A stretch of 64,000 nt of DNA from positions 1,798,001 through 1,862,000 of the forward strand of contig JANFAH010000004.1 in the NCBI GenBank assembly GCA_024663395.1. The letters are read 5' to 3'. Both the position numbers and the translations under genes were made by a program. This document shows, in pieces, positions 34,989 to 45,829 of the stretch. Below the pieces are notes generated by a model, which ran no database searches, was not told the DNA's origin, and was given only the letters and a program-made list of their open reading frames with translations. The stretch's first letter is position 1; every line of letters starts with the position of its first letter. Origin of the DNA: Pisolithus tinctorius (taxonomy: Eukaryota; Basidiomycota; Agaricomycetes; Boletales; Pisolithaceae).

Positions 34989-36560
34989 TCAAGTATGTTG
35001 TGCTTGGCAGATTTTGCAGCTGGTTGTACATTCCTCTAAACTGGACAGGTTGTCGTGTATGACCTTCTTTACTCTATTCAGACATGGTTCCTCTGGAAGA
35101 ACTCCTTTCGGTCCCTGTGTACTACAGGTGTCACGATAACAAGTCGACTGACCCGGGGTTGACAACCCCACGCATGGAAGTCGTGCCTACCTGTCCATCG
35201 AATTACAAACTGTAGGCCCATTTCTAATATCGAAGGTACCTGCGGAAAAATCCCTCGCTTTTCCCAGTCAGGAAGGAGGACCGATCTAAGTGGTCTCCCG
35301 TCTGCAACGCAAGTCATCGATAACCGTGACGTCTATCGAATGAGCAACCCCTAATCGGCACCCCGCACTCATTTCTGGGATTGCGTTCCGTAGCGGCACG
35401 CAGCACTGAAATTGATAGACCTCCACCAAACCTCCACGTAAGAAGGTGGCACGTCTGTGCTCGCATGCATGTTCGACTGCTTCGAGCAACGAGTACACGG
35501 TTGTCATCACTCGATCAGGGAGACGAACCTTGCAAGAATTTTGGCGGTACTGAGAGAGAGGATTTGCTGTCTCTCTTCCCGGAGCAGGCGCCGTTTCCCT
35601 TTCCCAAGATTTAGATCCGCATGGTGCGGCCCTGGCCCAAAATGTGTCGCTGGGTCGAAGAAATGTGGGAGACATAGCTTCCCGAAGTCACCATTATGTG
35701 TACACGGTCCGCGTTTACGAGCCTTCTGCAAAGGCAGGAGCAAAATGCCAGCGGAACAACCACGGGCTCACGACCATCGTAATGGAGATATCCAGATATT
35801 GTGCCACCTGCATAAGAGAATGAGAATCCCTTTGCCCAGAAAGCAATGCGACTGGTCGCGACGGATTCCCGTGGCAGGGCTTACAGATTTACCTCTTGTT
35901 GCGGTCACGATGAGGGGTGACTTTTACTTCGTCCACAGCAAGCAAAAGCAAGTGTCGGTTGGATTTCCAATTATCTAACTCATCCTAGAACAGATATTGC
36001 ATGAACCATACCTCCAGGAGCGTATTCCCCCACGTAGCGAATGCTCGCACGTTCGACATCGCCGTCACCCCAGGTTGCGACGAGGCCCCGCATCAGATCA
36101 CCTTCATGGCCGCCCCAGCACGCTAATAGTCCTACGCATGCATCAGATGACATTTAATATGCACTATAAGAACCCCACATTGTTGATGCCCGACATTGTC
36201 CACACGGCAACTTGCCTCACCTCAGTAGGGAATGGCAAAGAGAGAGTTGCCTCGCTGCAATGCACGCTGCAGCTGGCCACATCAAATGCGTCTCTGGGGA
36301 TCACAATGGATTCATTCACATGTGGGCCGGCACCGCCGAACCGATGGACGTTCTGAAAGTCGCTTTTCACAGCTGCAAGTATCTCACAAGGCGGCTCTAT
36401 TCTCCTGTAGTCCTGCAAAGAACGCAATGTTTGCCACGGATCTTAACCGAATGAAATCCATGACATATCGCACGACATCCAGCAAATCCGTGTTCAACCG
36501 CAAGCACCCTACTATGGCTTTATTTTGAAGCTACTTAGCTTTTAAGTGTCAGCTCCGTCC
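34989..36560 (-). pseudogene. Unresolved propeller-like gene, frame apparently broken
   Basis: A series of protein-like blocks in order on the minus strand: VLAVEHGFAGCRAICHGFHS and DYRRIEPPCEILAAVKSDFQ, then NVHRFGGAGPHVNESIVIPR, DAFDVASCSVHCSEATLSLP (36530-36190); LLACWGGHEGDLMRGLVATW and GDGDVERASIRYVGEYAPGG (about 36130-36005); LLLAVDEVKVTPHRDRNK (about 35920); HIMVTSGSYVSHISSTQRHI (about 35680); TVYSLLEAVEHACEHRRATF (about 35470); SIDVTVIDDLR, then VADGRPLRSVLLPDWEKRGI (about 35310-35240); a C-terminal block with four cysteines ends at 34989. Good introns link some blocks, but the junction at about 36190-36130 offers no donor and acceptor in matching phase. Either it is a decayed gene or I missed a splice. 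Family not recognised. Confidence 0.35.
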
Positions 36561-38080
36561 AAAGTTCTGACGCCTGGAGCACCAAGTACTGTTGAATGAG
36601 AGCCGTGAAGATATATTTGTCAAGGAACTGTACTTGAGTTTTGACGATCAGAGTCCGGATGCCAAGTCACGCAAGAAGCAGCACTCATTCAATCTATTAC
36701 GCCAGGGGTCGCCGAGGATAGTTCAGTGTTTTCAAGGGACCTTCCAAGATGCAAAAGCACTCCTTTAAAAATCTGCGACGTCAAGGGACCTACTCCTGGA
36801 ATGTGGAAAGGTATCATCTACCTGCAGGGGGTGTGGTACACACTGTTTTCATCGATTCTGATATCCCAACATTCGGGTCACTTCCTTTGAACGACCATGT
36901 GTAGCTCTGGGTGGTTGGGCATTTCATGCAACCAATAATGGCCGACCCTTCCTTCCCATGCACACGTTCATGATGCATACCGCACGCCCACTCGACCTAG
37001 AGGGTATGAAACACACCAGCATGGGGATATAGGGAGAAATATGAAACCCTCCAGGTGCGAAGAGAACGGGATCAAAAAAAGCTTCGATGTGCGCGCGGTA
37101 GTTCTGCAGAACGCCACATCGGAACAAGGTAGTCCTTCTGTGAGAACCTCGAGCCTCCAATGTGGCTTCTAACCAATGGGTTAACATGAGGCTGCCTTGT
37201 ATTTCTTCCCCAATTAGATTATGTTAGACAGATATTGGCCTGATCGCAGTCGTAGGTTCAACAGCAGCTGAGCGTGCCACCTGACCCTTGCCAGAATAGC
37301 CAACTATCCGGGCGTGGTACCCGTTACACTTCACAGCTTCATTCATGACCATGCTAACCTTTATCGTGCATACGACATGTACAGCCAAGTGTGCAACAGC
37401 TCTATAAGGGTGAGAGGTACTCCAGGGCGAAAAAGAGTATAATGAGACGCAGAGCCCGGTACGGTGCCTTCGTGAGTTATTACCGGTCTGCACAAAGAAG
37501 TTCGGACGCAAGGCGGAAAGATACCGGTAATACGTAGTACAAGGTGCTTTCTTACCTCAGCAAACGGACATAACGATCCGATCAGCGCACTTGATAGCAG
37601 TTCGAAATCGAAGAACCATGACTCGTTTTAATCAAGAAGCTTGGACTACTGGCATGCGGTAAGCAGCCTTGGGTCGGTTGATATTGCTGTGGTGGTTAGG
37701 GGTATTAGATATGTTGTTTGAGTCTCACCACGAAACAGGATGGTGGACGCGAGGACGCAGTGTCTCGGAAGGCCTAGCGGTAAACACTAGCTAGCCCAAA
37801 AAGTATCTGCTAAGGGACACGCGAAACTGGCTGTTTGTTATCAGCACGGGCCTGGCAGACGGATGACGTCCGATCTCATGAAACAAGAGGCGTGTAAAAC
37901 TTACCCCCGAGAATGCATTAATGCCCAGCAAGTGCTACTTGTAAACATGTGCTATGCGCATGCGGCTTGCAGATCACTCTCTCACACAGAAATCGTAAGT
38001 TGACATCTGTTTGGTCGTTGCCCATTCATTCGTGGCAAATATTGTCACCATCATCCTCGAACATCCAGCAGTCGTGCGTC
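36561..38080. other. Region of unclear content upstream of uL11m
   Basis: Scattered minus-strand frames (36924-37187 with DPVLFAPGGFHISPYIPMLV, and 37224-37511) look faintly protein-like but do not join. They may be 5' remains of the broken gene at 34989-36560. The last few hundred bases must carry the promoter of uL11m. No repeat or transposon end was noticed. Confidence 0.3.
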
Positions 38081-38589
38081 ATGTCCAAGGCAGCAGCCAA
38101 AGGTCAAGCTCACCTGGTGGCAAGTACAATCCCCGCGAGAAACCTTGTTACTCAAAACTGAAATCACGTATTTTTGCACAGCGCTTGCTGATCGGTGCTG
38201 GCAAAGCAACTCCTAGCCCACCCGTCGGTCCGGCTCTGGGTGCTCGTGGTGTGAAGTCTATGGACTTTTGCAAGGAGTTTAACGCACGAACTGCACACTT
38301 CGAACCCGGTGTCCCAGTACCAACAAAAATAACAGTCCAGCCCGACCGCACTTTCACGTTCGTCACTAGAACGCCACCTACGACATGGCTCTTGAAGCAG
38401 ACAGCAGGGCTGGAGAAGGGACCCGCTCGCCCCGGACATGAGATCATGGGAACCATCTCTTTGAAACACGTGTATGAAATTGCGAAGATCAAGGCGAGGG
38501 ACGAGCACCTTAAGCATCTCAAGCTGGAGTCCATCGCAAGCACGGTAATTGGAACCGCCAGAACCCTGGGATTACAAGTCGTCCCATGA
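38081..38589 (+). CDS. MRPL19: Mitochondrial ribosomal protein uL11m
   Basis: Homologue of bacterial ribosomal protein L11, part of the GTPase-associated centre of the mitochondrial large subunit. Exon 1 encodes MSKAAAKGQAHL; an intron of about 64 nt leads to RLLIGAGKATPSPPVGPALG, ARGVKSMDFCKEFNART, PTKITVQPDRTFTFVTRTPP, the Lys/Pro-rich hinge TWLLKQTAGLEKGPARPGHE, and the RNA-binding C-domain ISLKHVYEIAKIKA and KLESIASTVIGTARTLGLQV. The helix after PPVGPALG is intact. The mitochondrial rather than cytosolic assignment follows from its bacterial-type sequence; the presequence is short. Confidence 0.92.
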
Positions 38590-39801
38590 CTTGACGCTGC
38601 CGCAGATATAGCTGTACGTGTAAGGTATAGTATTGTCAGCCGTCCATCAGCTTATCGTGTTTAACTCGTAGTGGCAACTGTCTTATCGATGTTTTCGTCT
38701 ATCTCCGATACCTGCTCTAGAGATGCAGAGGTGCCCGATGTAGATATTAGACCATTCTGGGTGAATCAAATTGGCAGTACGCACGTCGTTACCGACATCA
38801 TGTACCGAAGGTCATTAATCGACAGGGCAAGTGCTATGAGGTGCCGGTTGGTTGAATATAGGTTGTGCAAGGTTAAGTTCATTCACTTGCATTTAAAATT
38901 CGATTTCATAATGGCAAGTCTCCTGTTCTCTCGTACTACAGTTGCCTACCTCTGGTGAGCTCTCCAGCCGCTAAAGACTCAGTTTCCTAATTGATTGGAT
39001 CTGTGTAATGGAATGGGAAGAAAGGACGTGTCCATGTGCATGGGACACGCCTTGCGCCTCACACAAATGGCTGCTTATCTTCGATAGCTTTGCCGTGCAA
39101 AGGCACATTTCGGTCTTCCCGCCACGCAGCTGACACGCTTTAGCTAGCTTTTACCGCACGTAACCCGCACTCCTGGCACACGTTCTCAGTTCTTTTCTCA
39201 CTCGCCATCGTGCTGCCCCATTCCTGCCTTATGCGGCAGCTTCCTTCCCGCGTGCACTTGCTTAATTGCGTCAAGTTTGTCGTCCCCCCGCGTGTGCTGC
39301 TGTTTTATTTTCCTTGCTGCATCTTCCCCCAGTGTGCCTGCGTAATCTGATCTCATGGCACAATCTCTACTTGTGCGTTTGCTTAGTGTCAATCGCTTGT
39401 ATTCTTGGGAACGGAAAGTGTTGTGAGTACAGTGTGGGCATCGTGTCGCTAGCCTACACATCTCGAAGCACTACACAGTGCTTGACGCGTGTTCTCCCGA
39501 TCACTTAGTCCCCGGCCTGACGTGCTGTTACTGGTCCTTTGCTCCACCCACAAGACCTTAGACGCTTAATGAGGTTTGCTTCGTTCGTCGACACGTTTTC
39601 TTGCATTACACTCCTTTATCTGTCACGTCCACGTTTTCGATAGATTCGCCATACGGCAGAACCAAGTCGACCAGTTTCAAATATTTTCAGAACTTGGACC
39701 TATAAAGGATGCCTTTCAACATCGTTTCTCTGCAGAGTCGGTTTGATCCACTTCCTCTCTCCTTCGAGCACTTGTAGTTAATTCTTCTTCACCACTCAAC
39801 C
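38590..39801. other. Intergenic region and promoter of the DUF6593 gene
   Basis: A 1.2-kb stretch with no supportable gene. The frame at 38671-38958 lacks an ATG and any motif. The part from about 39100 to 39800 is pyrimidine-rich on the + strand, as often seen upstream of strongly expressed fungal genes. Confidence 0.45.
39701..39707 (+). promoter_or_regulatory. TATA box of the DUF6593 gene
   Basis: TATAAAG lies 101 bp upstream of the ATG at 39802, with a CT-rich stretch between it and the start codon. Both position and sequence suit a fungal core promoter. Confidence 0.55.
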
Positions 39802-40609
39802 ATGCAATCTTCGACCGACGTCCTCTCTTGGACAAACCAAGACCCCCGCGAAAGCCAACTCTTTAACTCATGGGGTGTCCTTTACCGTTTCTCAGTCCGT
39901 CCCCCCTTTCAGTAGTTTGGCGACCGCGTCTGACCTATCTTTTTTCCCTTAGACTGTGGTCAACCCTAGCGGTCAAAGCACTACCACTTTGTTGCGCACT
40001 GTACGTACGAACAAGGAAGATCGTGTTGCCAAGCTTGAATGGGCTTCAAATGGTGGCCTTGGGCGTGCAGTGATCGGCAAGGTAAACCGAGAGGCTCACA
40101 AATTGGATGACGTCTGATTCGACATGCGTCCTGTAGCACGCGGTGCCGATGGCCGACCTTGTTCGACCTGATCCGCGCTATCCGGTGAGTAGCGTCTTCA
40201 AGGCTCTTGGACGCAGAACCAATAATTTTCCAGGGGGCACGCGTGTTCAATGCGCCCGACGGCCTGTCATACCGTTGGCGACCAACCCCCGGCTCTCCGG
40301 ATGTTATGGTGTGTCCTAATTTACTTGGGAGTGATGGATAGAGAGAGCTAACGGGATGTACAAGCTGGAGGACTCCGCGGGCAACGTAGTCGCCATTTTC
40401 CGCCCTACCCGGCCCACCCGGTATCAGATCGGTGATGTATATGGGGAACTTCATTTCCTCCGGAACGCTGGTGCGGCAACAATTGTACGTTCACGTCGAA
40501 ATGAACGTGTCATAAACCTCATGTTTGATCGCAGACGCATCCACCCATCATGGACACCGTCACGGTAACAGCAATGCTCTACCGCTTTTGCCAGGCTTTC
40601 GGTCTTTAA
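39802..40609 (+). CDS. DUF6593-type small beta-rich protein
   Basis: Member of a large family of about 180-residue proteins expanded in Agaricomycetes, of unknown function. Six exons spliced by eye give SWGVLYRFSTVVNPSGQSTT, TLLRTVRTNKEDRVAKLEWA, GGLGRAVIGK, HAVPMADLVRPDPRYP, ARVFNAPDGLSYRWRPTPGS, LEDSAGNVVAIFRPTRPTRY, GELHFLRNAGAATI and a final helix-like block THPPIMDTVTVTAMLYRFCQ. The pattern of Y-x-W, then D-x-x-x-x-V-A-x-[FY] and a C-terminal hydrophobic helix is the family layout. Introns run about 47-63 nt. No signal peptide. Confidence 0.8.
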
Positions 40610-40951
40610 TCGTCGCGCGCATCGCACGCCGATATTTTGCATTCATATTGTACATTACATACACAGACTCTGCGCCTGCATCTTTGCACACTGGTCTCCA
40701 GTTCATGTACATTTGTAAATTAGCCGCAATACAGCCAATTGCCCCTCCGAAGGAGCCGAACTCAAACTCAGCGGTCACGGTTGCATCATGATATCAAATA
40801 ACGAAGGCGGGAAGAGAAAACACGCGTTCGGGCTCACGTGGGAGAGCACGACGTGATTCGCTGTCTCATATGTACAACTGACCTGATCAAATGAACTGAT
40901 ATCATTTTCTTTTCGGATCTGATCTGATACAAACCATGGGAGGTCACTCAT
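40610..40951. other. Convergent intergenic spacer
   Basis: 3' flanks of the DUF6593 gene and the AhpD-like gene. Nothing else is seen. Confidence 0.45.
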
Positions 40952-42201
40952 CTACAGCTTTACCCTCGCCTGGGTGTCCTGCATGTCCGCAGTTACGGCG
41001 TCGACGATCTCGTCCACTTTGCGTATGACCCATTCTGTACCCTCGTCACTAGAGAGAAACTTGTCCTCCTCGTTCAAGTCCTTTTCGTATCGAGCCTTCA
41101 AGAGCCCAAATACATGGCTGGTGAGCTGGGGACCAACTCTTCCTTGTGCACGGAGGGTCGCGATCCCGACAACCGAACCCAATGCCCGAGTCAGATTACC
41201 TTGTTCTAGCTGCCCTCGCGGCAGAGGGGACAGGACCGTGCCGTACGCCTGAATGATGAACGCTAATGAAAACCGATTTTAGCAAATAATGAACTCATGG
41301 TAGGGGGGGCAGTGTGATGAGATTGTCACATCGGCGATAGATAGATAAGGGCCACGGGGTAGGGTGAACAAGCACGCACCAATGAAATCCGGATGAAGGT
41401 CCCCTAATTTGTTGTACAACTTGACGGCATGAGGTTCATAGATTGACTTCCACAAGGCCATACCCCTTTCGATGGTGGCCTCGATGTTCTGTGGCTTCGC
41501 ATCCCTGTGTATGTGAGAGAGGAAAGAAAAGAAAAAACGACGTCACGATGAACGAGCCATGCACTCTTCTTACGCGCGCATACCTGATGACATGCTTCCG
41601 CAGTGCAGCATACACATCGTCTTCGACTGCCTCTCTCAAGCTCGCTAATGACAAGATCGTCTTGTTTCCATCAGGTCCATTTGCTCACACTTGCCCTAAG
41701 CACCTACTCACCCGCGGTACGCCAACGAAGACGACACTCTTCAGCGCTGCCTCCCGCATGACGGCAGCTCTGCTGATGGCATCCTCCAAGTTGCGACGTG
41801 TTTCAGCCGAGCCCGGATCCCCTCTAGTAGCGAATCGATACAAGTAACCCACAGCCGAGGGGCGGTTGGTGGTAAGGAGTGTGCATGTCTGTAATCTCGC
41901 ATGTTTGGCAATCGTCCGAGTTATGATGAAGACTGATGCAAATTGGAAGACGGTGTCTCACCGATAGAACAAGCCAGCCGGTTTCGGCGTTCAGCTGCTT
42001 GGCCTCGCTCAGGGTACGTGCAAAAACGCGGTGGAGTCGCTCGATAGGCGGACTTGGCCACGCTTCAGGATTTCGCAAGGTCAAAAGCTGCTTGATGGCA
42101 GGTGGGATATGCTTGACCATGTCCGACGGGAGGTAAGACGGCGTCTTCGCAGATATGTATTGACGGCTGTCCGTGTTGTCAGTGCCGAATGTATCGGTCA
42201 T
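40952..42201 (-). CDS. AhpD-like (carboxymuconolactone decarboxylase-like) protein
   Basis: All-helical protein whose layout matches fungal AhpD-like proteins such as yeast Pxp2 (YJR111C). Exons give LPSDMVKHIPPAIKQLLTLR, ERLHRVFARTLSEAKQLNAE, YRFATRGDPGSAETRRNLED, SRAAVMREAALKSVVFVGVP, the segment ERGMALWKSIYEPHAVKLYN, LHPDFI then AFIIQAYGTVLSPLP, and LGSVVGIATLRAQGRVGPQL with SHVFGLLKARYEKDLNEE. No CXXC redox pair of true AhpD is visible, so peroxidase activity is not expected. It ends in ARVKL, a weak type 1 peroxisomal targeting signal. The ATG at 42199-42201 is used because the frame upstream has only a TTG. Five introns. Confidence 0.7.
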
Positions 42202-42504
42202 GAACGACAAGCGAGGTCTGCTGCTAGCGTGGCCAAGACAGTTTTCCGTTGCTGATCACGCAATACTCGAGGTACTGTTCACACAAGCTGATATTTGGCA
42301 TTCAAAAGAGCGACGACCTTGTTCAACAAGGCCTGCCAGCGTCACATAACAAGAGACATCGCAAAGGCGACAGTACATGAAGGTATAAAAGCGTGTGGGC
42401 GTTGCTAAGCAACGGTCCGACATGAGAATACAGCCCGAACTTAAATGTTGGAGGGGGTATATCTAGACGAGTTCTAACATTCCAACGGGAGCGGTTGGGG
42501 ATCC
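42202..42504. other. Spacer upstream of the AhpD-like gene
   Basis: About 300 bp between the AhpD-like start and the GH128 stop. No element is clear. Confidence 0.4.
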
Positions 42505-43805
42505 TTAACCAAAATAAGTGTAACCCAAGGAAGTAGGGTAGCCATTACTGGCAAGAAGGGAGTTGTCAGTGTTGACGCCCTGGAGGTCATACATAACGCC
42601 TGGCAGACATGTAAATGAGTATAAACCAAGGTGCAGGAACAAGTTCGCCCTACCGAAGGGGAAAGCGACCTCGAGCCAGTCAGTGTTGGCGACGAAGTTA
42701 GTAATGGTAGACGCGAAGGACCAGACTTCGTCCATGCTAGCTTGACCGCCGGTTCCACTGTAGTTTTGGTCAGCAAATTCAGTAATCCAGACGGGTAAGT
42801 TGTAAGTGTTGTATAGCGTAGTGGCGTAGTCGATGATGGATTGGGCATCGGTTGTGTAGGCGTGGAACGCGATCGCATCGAACTGGAGTCAAAGATGGAT
42901 AAGATGCTGACTCCGGATCTCAGAGAGACTTACGTGGCAACCACTGCAGGCAGCGAAGAACTGCTGGTACCAGTCAAGACCAGCTTGGTCATTGGTACAT
43001 GCGGGCGAGATCAGCTTGTAGCCCTTGTACTGGAGGGGGTCGATGTATTGTTGCCAAAGGCTAGCGCCATCCGTAGGGCTCATGTTAGATTGGCTGGGTT
43101 CGTTGGGCCTAAGCGGACTATGAGCGATGGGGTGGTTATCGAAGAGGGCAGAACATACTCGTTCATGCCGAGGACGTAGTTGGCATATCCCTCGACAACC
43201 AAGTTCTGGAAATCGGAGACCTGGTCATAGCCCCAGAGCATTGGGATGCCCTCGATGCCCAACTCGGAAAGGCCCGAGGGGAGGTAAGGGCTCCAAGTGT
43301 AGAGACTACAATGCGGGTGAGGGGACAGAATGCTGAGATGACGGCAAGATGCTTACAAGCCAACGTTAGGAAGAGCAAAGTTGGACAAGTAACTGGCATC
43401 CCCGTTAGGCCAAGCAAGACCCCACTTCTTACCACTAGAACTAGTGCTGTTGCCACTGCTAGGAGTGGAAGAAGGAGCTGGAGAGCTGGAGCTGGATGTC
43501 GTCGTGGCGACAGGGGCAGGGGTGGTCGATGTAGTCGACACACCCAAGTCTGCGGGGGTCGCAGCAGGAGTTGGGTTAGGGGTGGAACTGGGCATGGAGG
43601 AGGTAGCCCTTGGCTTGCAACGGCCGGTAGAGGTGGGGCTGGTGTCGCGTCTCTTCTTGGCAACGGCGTCGTGACCGGGGACGTGACGGGCCACATGAGG
43701 GCCCTCGCCCACGGCCAGAGCGTTGACAGAGATGGGGCCAGCAGAAAGAGCGACGAGAGCGACAGAGACAAGGGCAAACAAATTAAGTAGTTTTACTGCA
43801 GCCAT
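42505..43805 (-). CDS. Secreted GH128 beta-1,3-glucanase-like protein
   Basis: Glycoside hydrolase family 128 (Asl1-type), acting on beta-1,3-glucan of the cell wall. A signal peptide (VKLLNLFALVSVALVALSAG) is followed by a Ser/Thr/Pro-rich linker of about 90 residues, probably O-glycosylated, then the barrel: KKWGLAWPNGDASYLSNFAL, GIPMLWGYDQVSDFQNLVVE, YVLGMNEPNQSNMSP with the acid/base Glu after GMN, FAACSGCHFDAIAFHAYTTD, and LPVWITEFADQNYSG with the nucleophile Glu in WITEF. The C-terminus is the usual GVMYDLQGVNTDNSLLASNG and ends YTYFG. Both catalytic glutamates are present. About five introns; ATG at 43803-43805. Confidence 0.9.
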
Positions 43806-43879
43806 TCCTGAAGAGCTGTAGAAGACAAAAGAGGGAGAAAAAAAGAGGGGGACCCGTCAAGCAGGAAGAGCGGCGATGG

Positions 43880-43887
43880 TATTTAAA
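43880..43887 (-). promoter_or_regulatory. TATA-like element of the GH128 gene
   Basis: Reads TTTAAATA on the minus strand, 75 bp upstream of the GH128 ATG, followed by a CT-rich leader. Position fits a core promoter; function is inferred. Confidence 0.4.
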
Positions 43888-44090
43888 CCGACTGACCTGT
43901 GGGTTAATAAAGAGGGGAGGAACGACGGATATGAGAGGGAGCGTGGGGATGGCGAAAGGAACGTCGAACAACACAACAAAGAGGATCGATGGGCGCTGCG
44001 GACGAGAAGCGCATATTTTATCTAACTCAACCGGATTATGTAAACACTCGCACGGTCGACAGCGCACAGACATTATATTGTAACAGACAG

Positions 44091-44109
44091 CGACGACGAC
44101 GACGACGAC
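44091..44109. repeat. CGA trinucleotide repeat
   Basis: Six tandem CGA units plus one base in non-coding DNA. A simple microsatellite, possibly variable between strains. Confidence 0.8.
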
Positions 44110-44362
44110 CACAGACGAACATATTAATGATTAAAGACTAATAGTGATGATAAGAATATGTAATCGACAATTCGCTTGGGTACATGAGGCATCCTGCACG
44201 CGTGTTTGTTTGTTTCATACAAAAGGCGGCTCCAAGAGCGCCACTTGTTCTTTTTTTCTTTTCTTTTTTTTTCAACCCTCAAGTTTGACACGAAGAAATC
44301 GGTTCATCCATCGTTCATCGACACCCCTGCGTTCACCCCGTCCACTAGCTCACCCCGCCCAA

Positions 44363-45518
44363 ATGTCTGACGCCCAAGCCGCCCAAGTCACCGAAAATGG
44401 CGTGCCTCCGGCTACTCAAGACCTTGTCATCGAAGAAGCCCCAGTTTTCAAGGTGCCACCCCCTTCTGACTTGTCTCGTCCCCCTCATCCCCTCACCACC
44501 CCACCGCAGATCTTCGTTGGCAACCTTGCGTACTCCACCACGGACGAAGGGCTGAAGGCTTTCTTTGCACCCGTACAGAGCGACATGTCCGTCTCCCCTC
44601 TCTGCCGCTCTCCCTGCCCCGCCACTCACACATCCCTCATCCAGTGTTTCAGTTCAGGTCATCAAACGCGGTCAAAGACCCGCAGGTTATGGCTTTGTCG
44701 CCATGTCCAGCGCAGAAGCCGCTCAAAAGGCAATCGAGGTCCTTGCCGACCAGGAACTCGACGGTCGCAAAGTCATCGTCGAAATTGCCAAACCTGCCGA
44801 CCAGAAGGACAGAAGAGAGAGAAGGACCAAAAGGCGTCCTGGCAGGCGCGGTAGCAAACCCGTCCCCGGCGAGGTCACCGAGGCCGAGGCAAATGGCGAC
44901 ATCAAAACCGATGACGCTGTTGCCGACGCCGAACCGGGATCCAGCGAAGGGGCTAAGCCAAAGAAGAAGAAAAAGAAGACCAATGTATGTTGTCCGCCGT
45001 TTTCCCTTTCCAGTTCACCGCTTATTGTGTGATACCATGCACAGCGTAAACCCAAGCGCAAGGCTGCCCCCGCAGACGCTTCACAGGAGGCCATTGTTGG
45101 GCTATCTGCCGTGGAGACTGTCCCAACCGACGCTCCCGCTGCGCCCAAGAGGCAGCCGCGCAGAAGGCCGAGGCCCCCCCGCCCACAACGTCCCATTGGC
45201 GAGGACCCCGTCGGCGAACCTTCCAAGACTATGTTATTTGTTGCCAACCTCGGTTTCAGCATCGACGATGAGGGACTGTCTGCCCTCTTCACTGAGGCCG
45301 ACATTACTGTCGTCTCTGCACGCGTCGTACGCAGGCGGTGGGGGCACTACCGGAAAAGTAAGGGTTACGGCTTTGTCGACGTTGGCAGCGAAGAGCAACA
45401 GCAGAAGGCAATTGAGGCCCTCCAAGGCAAGGAAGTGGGAGGGCGTACCATCGCGGTCAAGATCGCGGTCAACACTCACAAGCCGGATGAAGTCGAGGCT
45501 TCTGCCCCTGCCTCTTGA
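44363..45518 (+). CDS. Two-RRM RNA-binding protein
   Basis: RNA-binding protein with two RNA recognition motifs. The first has RNP2 IFVGNLAYSTTDEGLKAFFA and, after an intron at about 44585-44645, VQVIKRGQRPAGYGFVAMSS (RNP1) and VLADQELDGRKVIVEIAKPA. A basic/acidic linker with KPKKKKKKTN, a likely nuclear signal, then RKPKRKAAP and a Pro/Arg-rich patch follow. The second RRM reads TMLFVANLGFSIDDEGLSAL, SKGYGFVDVGSEEQQQKAIE and GRTIAVKIAV. Three introns. The layout is shared by several fungal nucleolar or mRNA-binding proteins, and no finer assignment is possible. ATG at 44363. Confidence 0.88.
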
Positions 45519-45829
45519 TCTCCACCTACCACGTTCCCGCTGATGACCGCTTGCTCAGATCCTCTTGACTTCATTTTTGTTTGACGCGTTCCCCTTTCAA
45601 CCTGACTTAGTCCTTGTTCTTCCACTAAGCTTCTTGCGTTTTCCCCGAGTCAAGTAATTTTTTCCTGTTGGTGGTCTGGAGCCGTTTTCTTCAGCAAACT
45701 TGTAGTGTCGCCGTAGTCAACTTAAGGCGACCTTAATGTTCCCTTTATGAATGAATGTTACGGTTCAAACGCGATCTGACTATCTGATGTAAAACGAAAC
45801 ATATGTGAGTAGCCTGTTCGACGACCACC
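45519..45829. other. Spacer between RRM and GPATCH11 genes
   Basis: 3' flank of the RRM gene and short promoter of the next gene on the same strand. T-rich runs near 45650 may help 3' end formation. Confidence 0.4.

Larger units (their letters stand above)
43806..44362. other. Divergent promoter region, GH128 and two-RRM genes
   Basis: About 557 bp between two start codons. It contains a TTTAAATA-type element on the minus strand, a short CGA repeat and pyrimidine tracts near 44250 before the RRM gene. Confidence 0.45.

Noticed and set aside
36212..36454. Plus-strand frame with WD-like text (GHIKCVSGDHNGFIHMWAG)
   Set aside because: It is opposite a longer minus-strand block that joins a good intron, and a single WD-like turn with no neighbours on the + strand is not enough.
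37730..37830. Possible tRNA-like stretch
   Set aside because: No B-box-like GGTTCGANNCC and no cloverleaf pairing could be drawn by eye.
38671..38958. Plus-strand frame after uL11m
   Set aside because: It begins with GTG, has no ATG near the start, no motif and no neighbouring exon.
43163..43777. 204-codon minus-strand frame beside the GH128 exons
   Set aside because: Shifted-frame shadow of the signal peptide and Ser/Thr linker of the GH128 gene; the family match is in the other frame.
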